Part shown: piece after piece, positions 17,360 to 27,606 of the stretch
Position numbering within the stretch: the stretch's first letter is position 1
Layout of the letters: every line of letters starts with the position of its first letter
Assembly (NCBI RefSeq): GCF_014218275.1
Contig: NZ_AP023213.1
Location: 2,582,001 to 2,646,000, forward strand
Length of the DNA stretch: 64,000 nt
Origin: Citrifermentans bremense
Lineage (GTDB): Bacteria > Desulfobacterota > Desulfuromonadia > Geobacterales > Geobacteraceae
Reading direction: 5' to 3'
Notes under the pieces: generated by a model
Database searches by the model: none
Told to the model about the DNA's origin: nothing
The model's input: the letters and a program-made list of their open reading frames with translations, nothing else
Position numbers and translations under genes: made by a program

Positions 17360-17769
17360 AGCGGCCACCTCCTTTTCATCCAGAGCATCCCTCTGGTTGC
17401 TGACTCCCGCCAGAAAGGCCGAAGCTCCTGGACAAGAATGATTTTAAGTCAGCATAGACAGTGCCAGAAATGGCATCTGGCGCGATTTCCTTCCCCTGCT
17501 GCAAGCTGCGGGAAATGCAGACATTTTCCAACCTCAAGGAGAGGCAACCTCTCCCGCCTCCGCCAAGATGTTAAAATCTCCGACACATCTTTCACATTAG
17601 GCTGTCGGAAATTTGAACACATGAGTCTCGTGCGCGCATCAACCTCCCCATCCTCCCACTGTTTTTAATTTACATCCCATGAGATTTGTCATATATTCCT
17701 GTATCTTCCGCGCCGTTCGATGCAGCGACAAGCCGGACCGTCTCGCCAGATAGCTTAGAGGGTGGTGAA
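17360..17769. other. Gene-less stretch with three small hairpins upstream of a hybrid kinase
   Basis: About 400 bases without a gene. Three hairpins are visible: TGCCA-GAAA-TGGCA (17462-17475, with a GNRA loop), GGAGAGG-CAA-CCTCTCC (17538-17554) and TCCGACA/TGTCGGA with a 17-base loop (17579-17609). They may belong to a structured leader of the kinase gene. No promoter could be placed with confidence. Confidence 0.35.
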
Positions 17770-19335
17770 ATGAGCGATTTCGAGAAAGGGTTTAAGACGT
17801 TGTTCCAGAACATGGAACTGGGGGCGTACCTGCAAAGTGCTGACGGCTCCATGGTCGATGTCAATCACGCTGCCTTGACCACGCTTGGAATGACCAGGGA
17901 GGAGTTCCTCGCCAGTTGTGGCACCCAACCCCGCTGGCGCTTGACCGGTGAAAGCGGTGATGACCTTTCGCCGGACCAGCACCCGGCCACCATCGCGCTA
18001 CGGAGCGCCGAAGAGGTCCACGATTTTGTCGTGGTGATACACCAGGAAGGTAAGCCTGCTCCTGTATGGGTCAACCTGAACGCGATACCGGTGCGGGATC
18101 GGGGAGGAGCCCCCGACGCCGTCATGGTCACACTGAGGGACATCTCGCAGCTCAGGCGCCTTGAGCAGGCTGCCGCCGTGACTACGGCCGAGCGGGAACG
18201 CGAGCACAAACAATTGCAGCTGCAGCACGTCCAGAAGCTGGAAAGCCTAGGTGTGCTCGCCGGCGGGATCGCTCACGATTTCAACAACATACTCACCTCA
18301 ATCATGGGGAACACGGAGCTTGCGCTGATGCAGCTCACCCCCGGGGCCCCCGCCTGCGAAAACCTGCACCGGGTGGAGCGGGCCTCTCACCGCGCGGCGG
18401 CCCTGCTAAAGCAGATGCTTTTCTACCTGGGCAAGGGCCCCTTCTCCTCGGAACCGATCGACCTTAACCTGCTGTTGGAGGAAATGGCGGAGATGCTGCA
18501 GGCTGCCATCTCGAAGAAGGCGACACTGCGCCTGGAGTCCTCCCGGCCGCTGGGCCTTTTCTCCGCAGACCCGGTCCAGATGCGCCAGGTGGTGATGAAC
18601 CTGGTCCTGAACGCCTCGGAGTCGCTCAGAAACGAAGTAGGCAAGATCAAGATCTCCACCTCACAGAAGCATTACCAGCAGGAAGAGCTTGCGGAATTCC
18701 GCGGCAGCGAGGAACTCGCACCCGGATCGTACATCCGCCTCTCGGTAAGCGACACCGGGTACGGGATGGACAAGGAAACCAGGGCCCGGTTCTTCGAGCG
18801 CCTCTTCCCGGATACTGGACGTGGGTTGGGGATGGCCGCCGTCATGGGCGTGGTCAGAGGGCTAAGGGGTGGGGTGCGGCTGCAAAGCGACGTAGGAAAG
18901 GGATCCACCTTCACTCTGCTCTTCCCCGTGGACGAGGATGTGCCGACGGCAGCCCCGACCACGAAGCCTGACGGCGAACCGATGGGGATGGGACCGGTGC
19001 TACTTGTAGACGACGAGGAGGAGGTCTGCCAGTTGGTCGGCGCCATGCTGGAGCGGCTGGGGTACGAGGTGATCACCGCCCGCGACGGACATTCCGCTCT
19101 AGGGCTCTACCTGCAGCGCGACGACTACGCCTTCGTCATGCTCGATCTCACCATGCCTGTGATGGACGGCGAGGAGACCTACGAGCAGCTGCGCGGCATC
19201 GACCCCACGGTAAAGGTCATCATAACAAGCGGTTACAGTGAAAAGGAAGTCGCACGCCGCTTCGAGGGGAAGGGTGTGAAGGGCGTGCTGCAGAAGCCCT
19301 TCGACATGGACGCGCTGCGCAAGGTCATCGGCTAG
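17770..19335 (+). CDS. Hybrid histidine kinase (PAS-HisKA-HATPase-REC)
   Basis: From the preferred start the protein has 521 residues and no membrane segment. A PAS domain (about 10-135) precedes a HisKA domain with GGIAHDFNN, an HATPase domain with NLVLNASES and the G-box [11 protein letters not shown], and a C-terminal receiver whose acceptor Asp is in VMLDLTMPVMDG. Start choice: the ATG at 17770 follows a purine-rich GAGGGTGG, while an upstream in-frame ATG at 17686 lacks a ribosome site. Its kinase and receiver parts are closely similar to the large kinase at 21642-24755, so the two may be paralogs. Its signal is unknown. Confidence 0.9.
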   Translation: MSDFEKGFKTLFQNMELGAYLQSADGSMVDVNHAALTTLGMTREEFLASCGTQPRWRLTGESGDDLSPDQHPATIALRSAEEVHDFVVVIHQEGKPAPVWVNLNAIPVRDRGGAPDAVMVTLRDISQLRRLEQAAAVTTAEREREHKQLQLQHVQKLESLGVLAGGIAHDFNNILTSIMGNTELALMQLTPGAPACENLHRVERASHRAAALLKQMLFYLGKGPFSSEPIDLNLLLEEMAEMLQAAISKKATLRLESSRPLGLFSADPVQMRQVVMNLVLNASESLRNEVGKIKISTSQKHYQQEELAEFRGSEELAPGSYIRLSVSDTGYGMDKETRARFFERLFPDTGRGLGMAAVMGVVRGLRGGVRLQSDVGKGSTFTLLFPVDEDVPTAAPTTKPDGEPMGMGPVLLVDDEEEVCQLVGAMLERLGYEVITARDGHSALGLYLQRDDYAFVMLDLTMPVMDGEETYEQLRGIDPTVKVIITSGYSEKEVARRFEGKGVKGVLQKPFDMDALRKVIG

Positions 19336-19446
19336 CGTAGAAAATTCGGGAGACGGGAATCAACCTCCGGCGGGGTGGTATCCTTCACAACATGCTTTTC
19401 CCGCAACGGCCGGAAACAGGGCCGCAAACCGCCGAGGAGACACATA

Positions 19447-20553
19447 ATGGAGACTTCCTTTCAGATACAAGATGCCGTCGCCGCCGTGATCCGGGCGCCG
19501 CTGGCCTCCCCCTTCAGGATAGCCACCGGGCAGCACGACGAACTGGAGAACGTTTTTCTCAGGCTCTCCACGCCTGACGGGGTCTCCGGCTACGGGGAGG
19601 CTGCGGTCGCCTCGCACATCACCGGGGAGACCGTGCAGGGAACCCTGGCGAACCTGCAGCAGGCGGCTGCCGCCTTGCGCGGGAAGACCATCGAAGACGC
19701 CGAGAGCACCTGCCGTCAGTTCGCAGCGGCTTTCGCCGGCAACCACGCGGGGCTTGCGGCCCTGGAGATGGCGCTGCTCGACCTCTCTTCCCGCGTTCGC
19801 GGCATCCCCTTTTACCGCCTCTTCGCCCCGGTGGCGGCCCTTGAGCCAAGGCTTTCCTTCTCCACCGACATAACCGTCGTCATCGGCTCGCTGGACGAGG
19901 CGAGGGCCACTGGCCGGGAGTTCGCGGCGCGCGGTTTCGGCGCCTTCAAGATCAAGGTGGGCCGCGACGAGCAACTCGACCTGGCGCGCGTGCTTGCAGT
20001 ACACGAGATAGCGCCTAAGAGCCAGATCATCCTGGACGCCAACATGGGGTTCAGCGCCGGTGGGATGCTGGCGTTTCTCGACCGTCTTGCGGCGAAAGGG
20101 GTGCGGCCGGTCCTTCTGGAACAGCCGGTGCCTAAAAACGACTGGGAGGGGCTCTCCGAGATCACGGCGGCGCTCACAGGAAGCGAGACCCTGGTCTGCG
20201 CCGATGAGAGCGTAGGCTCCCTGGCAGACGCCCGGCGCGCCATCGACAGCAACGCGGTCAGCGCCATCAACGTGAAGTTCATGAAAAGCGGGATCCTCGA
20301 AGGGGCCGAGATCGCGAGGCTCGCCGCCTCCCGCGGCATCCGGCTCATGCTGGGAGCGATGATGGAGAGCGCGCTGGCGGTCACCGCTTCGGCTCATTTC
20401 GCGGCGGGGCTCGCCTGCTTCGATTTCCTGGACATGGACACCACCTTCTTTCTGAAGGGTGAATTGGCCCGATCCCCCTACCTCGACGACCATGGGCGGT
20501 TCGACCTGCACCAGGCCGGCCCCGGCATCGGGGTGGAGCCGCACATCACATGA
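19447..20553 (+). CDS. Dipeptide epimerase (L-Ala-D/L-Glu epimerase type, enolase superfamily)
   Basis: The 368-residue protein belongs to the mandelate racemase/muconate lactonising group. The catalytic Lys pair is in FKIKVGRD, metal ligands lie in ILDANMGFS, LLEQPVPKNDW and CADESVG, and the second catalytic Lys is in INVKFMKSGI. The NVKxMKSGG-like motif is typical of Ala-Glu epimerases, which recycle murein peptides; other dipeptides are possible. The start at 19447 follows GAGGAG. The stop overlaps the start of a DUF819 membrane protein (ATGA), so both are one operon. Substrate is inferred from family. Confidence 0.85.
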   Translation: METSFQIQDAVAAVIRAPLASPFRIATGQHDELENVFLRLSTPDGVSGYGEAAVASHITGETVQGTLANLQQAAAALRGKTIEDAESTCRQFAAAFAGNHAGLAALEMALLDLSSRVRGIPFYRLFAPVAALEPRLSFSTDITVVIGSLDEARATGREFAARGFGAFKIKVGRDEQLDLARVLAVHEIAPKSQIILDANMGFSAGGMLAFLDRLAAKGVRPVLLEQPVPKNDWEGLSEITAALTGSETLVCADESVGSLADARRAIDSNAVSAINVKFMKSGILEGAEIARLAASRGIRLMLGAMMESALAVTASAHFAAGLACFDFLDMDTTFFLKGELARSPYLDDHGRFDLHQAGPGIGVEPHIT

Positions 20554-21713
20554 TCAGCAACCCGGCTCTCATCGTAGCCGTACTGATCTCCATCGAGGCG
20601 CTGGTCCTCTGGTTGTCGCGCCAAGAGCGGACCAGGCGCTTCTTCGACCTGCTACCTTCCGTCTTCTGGATCTACTTCCTCCCCATGCTCGCGGCGACCT
20701 TCGGGCTTATCGCCTCCAAGAGCCCGGTCTACGGCCTCATCACCAGCTGGCTCCTCCCGGCAAGCCTGGTGCTCCTCCTTCTGCCGGTGGACATCAAGGC
20801 CATCCTGAGGCTAGGCCCCCTGGCGCTTTCCATGTTCTTCATCGGAGCTGTCGGGATCATCGCCGGGGCCGCCCTCTCCTTCTCGCTTTTCAAACCGGTG
20901 ATAGGTGCCCAGTTCTGGTCCGGCTTCGGAGCGGTCTCCGCCTCCTGGACCGGCGGCAGCGCCAACATGATCGCGGTGAAGGAAGCGCTTTCGGTGCCGG
21001 ACGAGGTCTTCGCGCCCATGGTGATCGTTGACACTGTGGTCCCCTACCTCTGGATGGGGTTCATGATCGCCATCGTCGGGCTGCAGCCTGCCTTCGACCG
21101 CTGGAACCGCTCGGACCGCGCCGCGCTCGATCGCCTGGGGGAAGAGGCGGTGCGCTACCTGGCGACCACCGGTGGCCGCCGCACCTTTAGCGGGATAGCG
21201 ATATCGCTCGCCGTCGCCCTGGCTGGCGGTGCTGGCGCCCATCTCGCAGGCTCGATGATGCCCCAGGTCAAGGACGTATTGACCAGCTATACCTGGACCA
21301 TCGTCATCGTGACCCTTCTCGGGATCATCCTCTCCTTCTCTCCTTTGCGCCGCCTGGAGCGATCCGGCGCCTCCCGGACCGGCTATGATCTCCTCTACTT
21401 CGTCCTGACCGCCATCGGGGCCAAGGCCTCGGTCGCGGACATCGGTTCGGCTCTGCTCCTGATCGGCGCCGGAATCCTCATCGTGGCGGTCCACGCCCTC
21501 TTCCTGCTGATCGGGGCGCACCTTTTGAAAGCACCCATGTTCCTCGTGGCCGCCGCAAGCCAGGCCAACGTCGGCGGGGTCGCCTCGGCTCCGGTCGTGG
21601 CCGAGGTCTACCACCCCGGCCTCGCCTCGGTCGGGCTCCTGCTAGCCATCCTGGGAAACATCGTCGGGACCTGGTTCGGGATCCTGGCCGCCCAGCTCTG
21701 CCGCCTGGTCTGA
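20550..21713 (+). CDS. DUF819 family integral membrane protein
   Basis: The 387-residue protein has about ten predicted membrane helices with conserved polar motifs [18 protein letters not shown] and [18 protein letters not shown], hallmarks of the DUF819 (YjcL-like) family. The family is thought to be transporters, but the substrate is not established. It is coupled to the dipeptide epimerase by a 4-base overlap, which suggests it moves the same peptides or their products; this is inference. Its last 72 bases overlap, on the opposite strand, the 3' end of a hybrid kinase gene. Confidence 0.85.
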   Translation: MISNPALIVAVLISIEALVLWLSRQERTRRFFDLLPSVFWIYFLPMLAATFGLIASKSPVYGLITSWLLPASLVLLLLPVDIKAILRLGPLALSMFFIGAVGIIAGAALSFSLFKPVIGAQFWSGFGAVSASWTGGSANMIAVKEALSVPDEVFAPMVIVDTVVPYLWMGFMIAIVGLQPAFDRWNRSDRAALDRLGEEAVRYLATTGGRRTFSGIAISLAVALAGGAGAHLAGSMMPQVKDVLTSYTWTIVIVTLLGIILSFSPLRRLERSGASRTGYDLLYFVLTAIGAKASVADIGSALLLIGAGILIVAVHALFLLIGAHLLKAPMFLVAAASQANVGGVASAPVVAEVYHPGLASVGLLLAILGNIVGTWFGILAAQLCRLV

Positions 21714-24700
21714 ACCGGCGCGGGGCCCGAGGATCTGCCGCAGCTTGCTGCTCATCTCCGAAAGCTTGTACGGCTTCTGCATGAACCCGGAAACCCCGGC
21801 GCCGGCGAGTTTCCGGCTCACCTCACGTTCGTTGTAGCCGCTGGAAAGAATCACCTTCACCCCGGGTTCCAGTTCACGCAGCTGGGCAAAGGTCTGCTCG
21901 CCGTCCAGTTCGGGCATGGTCAGGTCCAAAACGACGCAGACTATCTCGTCCCGCTTTTCCCTGAACACCTCGACCGCGGCGCGCCCGTCGCAGGCAGTCA
22001 GCACCTCGAACCCAAGCGTCTCAAGCATCTCCTGCCCCAGCCCCCTGATGGATTCCTCGTCGTCCGCAAGAAGGACCGTCCCGCTGCCGCGCCACAGATC
22101 CTCATCCGCCTGCTGCTGCGGCTCCCCCCCCTTTGCCGGCAGACACGGCAGCAGCAGCCTGAAGGTGCTCCCCCTACCCTCCTCGCTGTAGATCTTGATG
22201 GCGCCGTTGTGCGCGCGCACTATGCCGAGCACCGCGGCCATGCCGAGCCCGCGCCCGGTGAACTTGGTGGTGAAGAAAGGGTCGAAGATCTTAGGGATGA
22301 TTTCCTTCTTGATGCCACAGCCGTTGTCGGAGACCTCGAGCATCAGGTACGGTCCCTCTGGGAGACGGTCGTCGATCCAGGACTCGGAGAGGTAACTGCG
22401 GTCGCACTCCATGTAGCAGGTCCTGATCCCTATCACGCCGTTTTTGTCGCCGATCGCCTCGGAAGCGTTCAACACCAGGTTCAGGATCACCTGGCGCAAC
22501 TGCGTCGCGTCGCCGCTTATGGCGGGAAGGTCGGGGGCGAAATCGTACTGCAACAGGGTCTTCTTGGAGATGGAAACCTCGAGCATCTGGGCCATCTCCT
22601 TCACGGTCCGCGCCAGATCGAGCTTCTGGATCACGAAGTTCCCTCTCCCGGAATAGGCGAGCATCTGCTGGGCCAGGTCTGCGGCGCGGGTTGCAGCCTG
22701 CTCGATCTGCACCAGGTTCTCCCGCGCCGGCGTCACCTCGGGAAGCCGCATCAAGGCGAGGTCCGCATTGCCCAGCACCACCATCAGGATGTTGTTGAAG
22801 TCGTGCGCGATGCCCCCTGCCAGAACCCCCAGGCTCTCCAGCTTCTGCACGTGCAGCATCTGGGCCTCTATCTGCCTCTTCTCCTCCTCAAGCCTTTTTC
22901 GCGTCGTCACGTCGACCGCGATCAGCATGAGGTGCGGACGCCCCTCGACCTCGAAGCGCGACAGGAGGAATTCGGCCTGGATGATCTTGTCAGAAGCCGC
23001 TTTCGCGCAGACCTCTATGCTCCTGGTCCCCCCGGCGCAAAGGACCTGCTCGGCGAGTTCCAGGATCCCCGCCTCCCGCCAGAGCACCAGCTCCCTGAAG
23101 CCCTGGTAACGTATCTGCTCCTGGGTCCCTCCCAGCATCGCGGCCATCGCCTGGTTCGCCATGACGCAGCTTCCGCTTGCCCCCTCGTAGACCATGATCC
23201 CGGTGGGCGAGGCGGCGAGAAGGGATTCGACCAACGCCAGGGCCTTGTCGCGCGCCTCCTCGATCGCCTTTCTCTCGGAGACGTCCTCGTAAACCCCGAG
23301 CACCCCGGTCACCTCTCCCTGCTCGTTCAAAAGCGGCACCTTGGTGGTGTCCACCCACAGGCGCATGCCGCCGGCTTGCAGCTGCTGCTCGATGATGTGG
23401 AACCTGGCCTGGTTCTGCTCCATGACATAGCGGTCGTCTTTTCTGTAGGCCTCGCTCTCCTCGCGCAGCCAGGCGAGATCGAAGTCAGTCTTGCCCCTGA
23501 TATCGTCCGGGTGCGCGATGCCGGACGCCCTGGCAAAGATCGCGTTGCATCCCTGGTAGACGCTCTGCCGGTCCTTCCAGAAGACGAACTGCGGGATGGT
23601 GTCTATGATCAGCGCCAGCATGCGGCGCCCTTCGCGCTCCCTTTTCTCGGCCTGCTCGCGCTCGGCCAGTTCCCGTTTAAGCTGCAGGTTGGCAAGATGC
23701 AGCTCGGCCGTCCGCTCCGCCACCCTCTGCTCCAGTTCCTCCTTGGCCAGGTTCAACGCATCTTCCGCCGCAACCTGCCGGCGGCACCTGAGGTAGATGA
23801 GCCTGGAAAGAATCAGGGTGACCACGATGAAGACGCAGACCATGATACCCACCTGGAGCAGTTCGACGCGCCAGCGGGCGAGGAAGTCTTCCGGTGCCAG
23901 TTCCAGAACGAGGTACAGCGGAAAGCGTCCCACCTTGCGGAACGAGGCAAGCCTCGACGAGCCGGCGGCGCTGCTTGCGGCATAGTCACTCCCGCTCTCG
24001 CGCTCCCGGGCGATCTGCTCACCAATGCGGCCGATGAGGCCTGTGTCCCTTGATGAGGCGCCGCCATCCTCGCCGCGCGGGTGCCGCACGATGGGGGCGA
24101 GTGCCGCATCGGTCAGGGTGATCCTGCCGTGGGGCCCTATCTGCATGGGGAGGAGCAAGCCGCGGACGCGCTCCAGGTCTATGGCACAGTAGACCACTCC
24201 GGCAAAGGCGCCGTCGGGGCGCGCAACCCTGCGGGCCAGGGTGATGACCCATTTGCCGCTGATCAGCCCCATGATAGGCTCCGAGATCACCAGCCCCGCC
24301 TGAGGGTCCTGCGCCAGTTTTTTGAAGTAATTCCTCTGTGAGACGTTTTTCAAGGCGCCCGGAAGCAACCCGGTCCCGTAGCGGATATCCCCTTTGGCAT
24401 CCGCCATCCGCATGCTGTCCAGCATCGGCAGCCGTGAATGCTGCCAAGCCAGCAGCCGGTTCAGGTTGGCCTCGTCGATGCCACCCTGCCGCAGGTCCTG
24501 CTGCACTTCGTCCACCATGGAAAGGATGGCGATGTCAGCGGAGTCCAGCACCCCGGCGATGCTGTAGGAAAGCGCCTGCAACAGGTTGTCGCTTTGCACG
24601 TGGGCGTTGGTCAGGTAGGTCTCCCTGCTCTGCCAAAGGGAAAAGAAGCCGGTGGAGGCGAGGAAGAGGTTTACCAGCAGCACCACCGACGTGGTCCAGA

Positions 24701-24755
24701 GCACCAGCTTTCTGGCGGAGTGCCCTGCGTGTTTATTGGAAAAAAAAGCGCTCAT
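21642..24755 (-). CDS. Membrane hybrid histidine kinase (Cache-PAS-PAS-HisKA-HATPase-REC)
   Basis: The 1037-residue protein has an N-terminal helix (about 16-38), an extracytoplasmic Cache-type sensor domain (about 45-285, with SQRNYFKKL and the VISEPIMG strand), and a second helix ([16 protein letters not shown]). A coiled coil and two PAS domains follow, the first with [15 protein letters not shown]. Then come HisKA (GGIAHDFNN), HATPase ([11 protein letters not shown]) and a receiver (Asp in VVLDLTMP). Cache domains bind small metabolites such as organic acids or amino acids. The start at 24755 has GGAG upstream; a longer frame to 24845 is less likely. The last residues run into the convergent DUF819 gene. 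Confidence 0.92.
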   Translation of the reverse strand: MSAFFSNKHAGHSARKLVLWTTSVVLLVNLFLASTGFFSLWQSRETYLTNAHVQSDNLLQALSYSIAGVLDSADIAILSMVDEVQQDLRQGGIDEANLNRLLAWQHSRLPMLDSMRMADAKGDIRYGTGLLPGALKNVSQRNYFKKLAQDPQAGLVISEPIMGLISGKWVITLARRVARPDGAFAGVVYCAIDLERVRGLLLPMQIGPHGRITLTDAALAPIVRHPRGEDGGASSRDTGLIGRIGEQIARERESGSDYAASSAAGSSRLASFRKVGRFPLYLVLELAPEDFLARWRVELLQVGIMVCVFIVVTLILSRLIYLRCRRQVAAEDALNLAKEELEQRVAERTAELHLANLQLKRELAEREQAEKREREGRRMLALIIDTIPQFVFWKDRQSVYQGCNAIFARASGIAHPDDIRGKTDFDLAWLREESEAYRKDDRYVMEQNQARFHIIEQQLQAGGMRLWVDTTKVPLLNEQGEVTGVLGVYEDVSERKAIEEARDKALALVESLLAASPTGIMVYEGASGSCVMANQAMAAMLGGTQEQIRYQGFRELVLWREAGILELAEQVLCAGGTRSIEVCAKAASDKIIQAEFLLSRFEVEGRPHLMLIAVDVTTRKRLEEEKRQIEAQMLHVQKLESLGVLAGGIAHDFNNILMVVLGNADLALMRLPEVTPARENLVQIEQAATRAADLAQQMLAYSGRGNFVIQKLDLARTVKEMAQMLEVSISKKTLLQYDFAPDLPAISGDATQLRQVILNLVLNASEAIGDKNGVIGIRTCYMECDRSYLSESWIDDRLPEGPYLMLEVSDNGCGIKKEIIPKIFDPFFTTKFTGRGLGMAAVLGIVRAHNGAIKIYSEEGRGSTFRLLLPCLPAKGGEPQQQADEDLWRGSGTVLLADDEESIRGLGQEMLETLGFEVLTACDGRAAVEVFREKRDEIVCVVLDLTMPELDGEQTFAQLRELEPGVKVILSSGYNEREVSRKLAGAGVSGFMQKPYKLSEMSSKLRQILGPRAGSDQAAELGGQDPEPGPDDVSQDG

Positions 24756-25045
24756 GCGATGCTCCGGCGGTCGCCACGGCTGTAAAAGCTTGGATTCCGA
24801 GCTGTTGAGGTGGGGCAGCGCCGGAAGCTTGTCAGACCGTGGCACTGCCTATTCTACTTTTCGGCCGGGCGAGAGATCTCATTAGGGGTATTCGTTGCAG
24901 AGGATGCGTGAAGGAGTATCTGCCGGCGAACAGGCAGTAAAGGAAAGGGGAGCGGAGAGGAGATTAAGAAGGCGAGCGGGGCAGAGAATAAGACGGGGAG
25001 CCGCGCCGAAACGAGGCTCCCCGGGGGGCGAAAAAAGGGGAGAGA
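24756..25045. other. Gene-less stretch with a terminator-like hairpin
   Basis: About 290 bases between two same-strand genes. It holds a hairpin GGGGAGCC/GGCTCCCC (24994-25022), a likely terminator of the MshEN-receiver gene. The rest is purine-rich with no visible gene. Confidence 0.5.
24994..25022 (-). terminator. Terminator of the MshEN-receiver gene
   Basis: CGGGGAGCC and GGCTCCCCG form a 9-bp GC stem about 25 bases past the stop at 25046; on the minus strand only a weak T-rich stretch follows (TCTTATT). Confidence 0.45.
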
Positions 25046-25924
25046 CTAGGCGGTTTTGCCGTACAGGGCTTCCCTGCTCTGGAAGGCCCTTTTCACCCTG
25101 GTGAGGAGCCCGATCTCCTTGACCGGCTTCAGCACGAAGTCGAAGAACCCTTTCTCCAGGGCCTCCTTTTCCTCGTCGGGGGTCGCGGCGGCCGTCATCA
25201 GGATAACCGGCAGGTAGCGGAATTCCGGGATATTGCGGATGGCGTAAAGAAACTCGTAACCGCCCAGTTTCGGCATCACCTTGTCGGTGATCACCAGCTT
25301 CGGCTTCAGGGCGAAGATCTTGGCGAAGGCGTCCATGCCGTCGATCGCCGTCTCGACGATGCACCCGTGCTTGGTCAGGATTTTCGCCACCATCTCGCGG
25401 GTGAGCGGGTCGTCCTCGACGAGAAGGATGGTCTTTCCCTCGGGGCCGGTCACCGGCTGCCCCAGGTAGTGCTTCGCGATGGCGCGGTTGATCTCCATGC
25501 GGGTGGCAACGTAAAGGATCAGCTTCACCTTGTGCCGTTCCGAAATCTGCTGGAACAGTTCGTCCATGGTGGGATCGGCTACTGCGAGTCCGAGCCGCCC
25601 GTCGTCCATTTTCAAAGGGAAGACGGTATGCTTCACCGCCATCTCCATCGGTATCATGCGCAGCATCGCCGGGGGATAGGCGTATTTGGAGAAATCCGAG
25701 ATCTTCCTGCAGCGGTACTGGATCGCCAGCGCCTCGGCCAGTTCTTCGGGCGAGACCAGCCCTATCACCTCCAGCAACTCGCCAAGGCGGATCCCCTTGC
25801 TCTTGGCGTGCTCGATCAGGCGCTCGACGGATACCCTGGTCAAGAGCCCCCGCTCCACGAAAATTTCCCCCAGCGGCTTGCGGGTTTGCGGCGGGGTGTT
25901 CAAAGACTCTATGTCGGCGGACAT
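25046..25924 (-). CDS. MshEN (type II secretion ATPase N-terminal-like) domain fused to a receiver domain
   Basis: The 292-residue protein begins with a MshEN/GSPII_E N-terminal domain (about 15-155). Two tandem modules, PLGEIFVERGLLTRVSVERL and RLGELLEVIGLVSPEELAEAL, follow the RLGxxL-xx-xG-x-L pattern by which MshE binds cyclic di-GMP; the first module has Pro in place of Arg. A receiver domain follows (about 170-285; TILLVEDDP, acceptor Asp in LVITDKVMP, KPVKE). No ATPase domain is present. The start at 25924 is chosen for GGAG upstream. It may link second-messenger level to phosphorelay or to type IV pilus or secretion motors; this is inference. Confidence 0.85.
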   Translation of the reverse strand: MSADIESLNTPPQTRKPLGEIFVERGLLTRVSVERLIEHAKSKGIRLGELLEVIGLVSPEELAEALAIQYRCRKISDFSKYAYPPAMLRMIPMEMAVKHTVFPLKMDDGRLGLAVADPTMDELFQQISERHKVKLILYVATRMEINRAIAKHYLGQPVTGPEGKTILLVEDDPLTREMVAKILTKHGCIVETAIDGMDAFAKIFALKPKLVITDKVMPKLGGYEFLYAIRNIPEFRYLPVILMTAAATPDEEKEALEKGFFDFVLKPVKEIGLLTRVKRAFQSREALYGKTA

Positions 25925-26074
25925 GCTTTCTGCTCCAGTTGGCGCCTCTCCGGCAACCGCGCGGTGATTTGCACGACCGGCTGCGCTCATGGCAGCTCGG
26001 CACGGATCATCATAATGAGAGCTAAAAGGATGGAAAGTCAATGACTTTTTCTAAATGCAGGTGAAGGGGAGCCG

Positions 26075-26722
26075 TCAGGAGGCGATAATCTCGTCGGGGA
26101 GCTCGTTCAGATCGTCGCTTTGCCGGGGGAAATGACGGGCGAGTTCGTCGCCGCACCTGGAGATCACCCGGCAGAGGCTGTCCGCAGCCGTCCCCTCGCG
26201 CAGTCCGCGGGTCAGTTCGTCCACCAGGGACTGCCATTGCCCGGGGGGGATCTTCCTGTTGATGCCGCGGTCCCCGAGGATCCAGACCTTGCGCTCCAAA
26301 AGCGAAATGAAGATGAGGATGCCGGTCTCGTCCTTGGTCCGGTACAGCCCCTGCTGGTAGAAAGCGACCAGCGCCCTTTCCCCGACCGCCTCTGCCACAC
26401 GGCTCGCTCCGGCGAAAGAGAGCTTCAGCCTGGGGAAACGTCGGAGCAGCAGCAGGACCGGGTAAAAGAGCAGGCAGACCAGCGGGATGTAGCTCCAGAT
26501 GGTCACATGCCTGAAGGCTACGGCCACAACCACGGCGACGAGCGCGGCCAGAAGCAGCGCCCCGAGCGCCTCAGCCTCGCGATAACGGTCGCTTGCCCAC
26601 ACGACCATGGTGGCTATCTCACCGCTGGAGCCTTTCTCCGCTCGGACGACCGCCTCGCGGATCCGCTCCTTCTCCTCGGAGGAGAAGAACTCCTCAGCCA
26701 GTTGCACCTGCGATAGATCCAT
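26075..26722 (-). CDS. TPM domain membrane protein
   Basis: The 215-residue protein has an N-terminal TPM-type segment (ERIREAVVRAEKGSSGEIATMVV), two membrane helices (about 55-95) and a C-terminal part of the same domain (YRTKDETGILIFISLLERKVWILGDRGIN). TPM proteins are widespread and poorly understood; some are linked to membrane protein quality control or photosystem repair. It is the last gene of a LemA-TPM-TPM operon: its ATG overlaps the stop of the preceding gene (TGATG). A GTG one codon upstream is an alternative start. Confidence 0.85.
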   Translation of the reverse strand: MDLSQVQLAEEFFSSEEKERIREAVVRAEKGSSGEIATMVVWASDRYREAEALGALLLAALVAVVVAVAFRHVTIWSYIPLVCLLFYPVLLLLRRFPRLKLSFAGASRVAEAVGERALVAFYQQGLYRTKDETGILIFISLLERKVWILGDRGINRKIPPGQWQSLVDELTRGLREGTAADSLCRVISRCGDELARHFPRQSDDLNELPDEIIAS

Positions 26723-27588
26723 CACCAGTCTCCCGAGGCGCCGCCGCCGCCGAAGCTGCCGCCGCCTCCTGAGAATCCGCCCCCGCCGAAACCGCCTCCG
26801 CCGAAGCCGCCACCTCCAAAGCCGCCGAAGAAGGGGCCGCCCCCGAAGCCCCCTCCCCTCCCCCCTGAGCCGAACAAAAAGGAGACGAAAAGGCCCAGGA
26901 TGAAGCCCAGGAGCGCGAGCCCTCCCAATAGCAGCAGGGAGGTCGCCCCGAAGGAGAGCAAAGCCGCCACAGGGAGCCCGACCGCCCCCGCCACTCCCCC
27001 TAGAAACCTGGAGATCCCTCCCAGAAACACGGATGCGACCAGCACGAAGAGAAGGAGCGTGAAGATGGGGCTCGCCCCCTTTTTGCCGTGCCGGAGGTCG
27101 TTCGGCTCCGCCTTATACTCCCCGCGCACCGTCGCCATGATGGCCGCAACTCCGCTGACCACGCCCTGGTCGAAGTCCCCCCTCTTGAAGGCGGGGGTGA
27201 TTTCGTTGCGGATGATGCGGCCGGAGATCAGGTCGGTCAAGGTACCCTCAAGCCCGCGACCCGATTCGATGCGCACCTTGCGGTCGTTTTTCGCCACCAG
27301 TAGCAGGGCGCCGTTGTCCTTTCCCTTCTGGCCGATCTGCCATTTCTCCACCACCTTGATGGAGTACTCTTCAAGCACCTCCCCTTCCAGGCTCGGTATG
27401 GTGAGGACCACGATCTGGGTCGAGTCGCTTCTCTCGAAGGACGCCAGCTCGCTCTCCAGCTGCTGCGCCACCGCAGGCGAGAGGATCGCGGCGTAGTCGT
27501 TGACGTAGCCCTTGAGGGGCGGGACCTCCGCCCCCAGGCAAAGGGTCGCGTAGAGAAGAAAGCAGATGGCTAAAAGGAGCTTTTTCAT
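26722..27588 (-). CDS. TPM domain protein, YgcG-like, with Gly-rich C-terminus
   Basis: The 288-residue protein has a signal peptide (KKLLLAICFLLYATLCLG), a TPM domain (about 25-165: YVNDYAAILSPAV, the IVVLTIPSLEG strand and VRIESGRGLEG), two hydrophobic helices (about 180-240) and a Gly/Phe-rich tail ending SGDW. The TPM domain should lie outside the membrane. The architecture equals that of YgcG-family proteins, which usually sit next to LemA, as here. The function is unknown. The gene is 18 bases downstream of lemA. Confidence 0.9.
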   Translation of the reverse strand: MKKLLLAICFLLYATLCLGAEVPPLKGYVNDYAAILSPAVAQQLESELASFERSDSTQIVVLTIPSLEGEVLEEYSIKVVEKWQIGQKGKDNGALLLVAKNDRKVRIESGRGLEGTLTDLISGRIIRNEITPAFKRGDFDQGVVSGVAAIMATVRGEYKAEPNDLRHGKKGASPIFTLLLFVLVASVFLGGISRFLGGVAGAVGLPVAALLSFGATSLLLLGGLALLGFILGLFVSFLFGSGGRGGGFGGGPFFGGFGGGGFGGGGFGGGGFSGGGGSFGGGGASGDW

Positions 27589-27606
27589 GCAGTCTCGATC
27601 GAAGAG

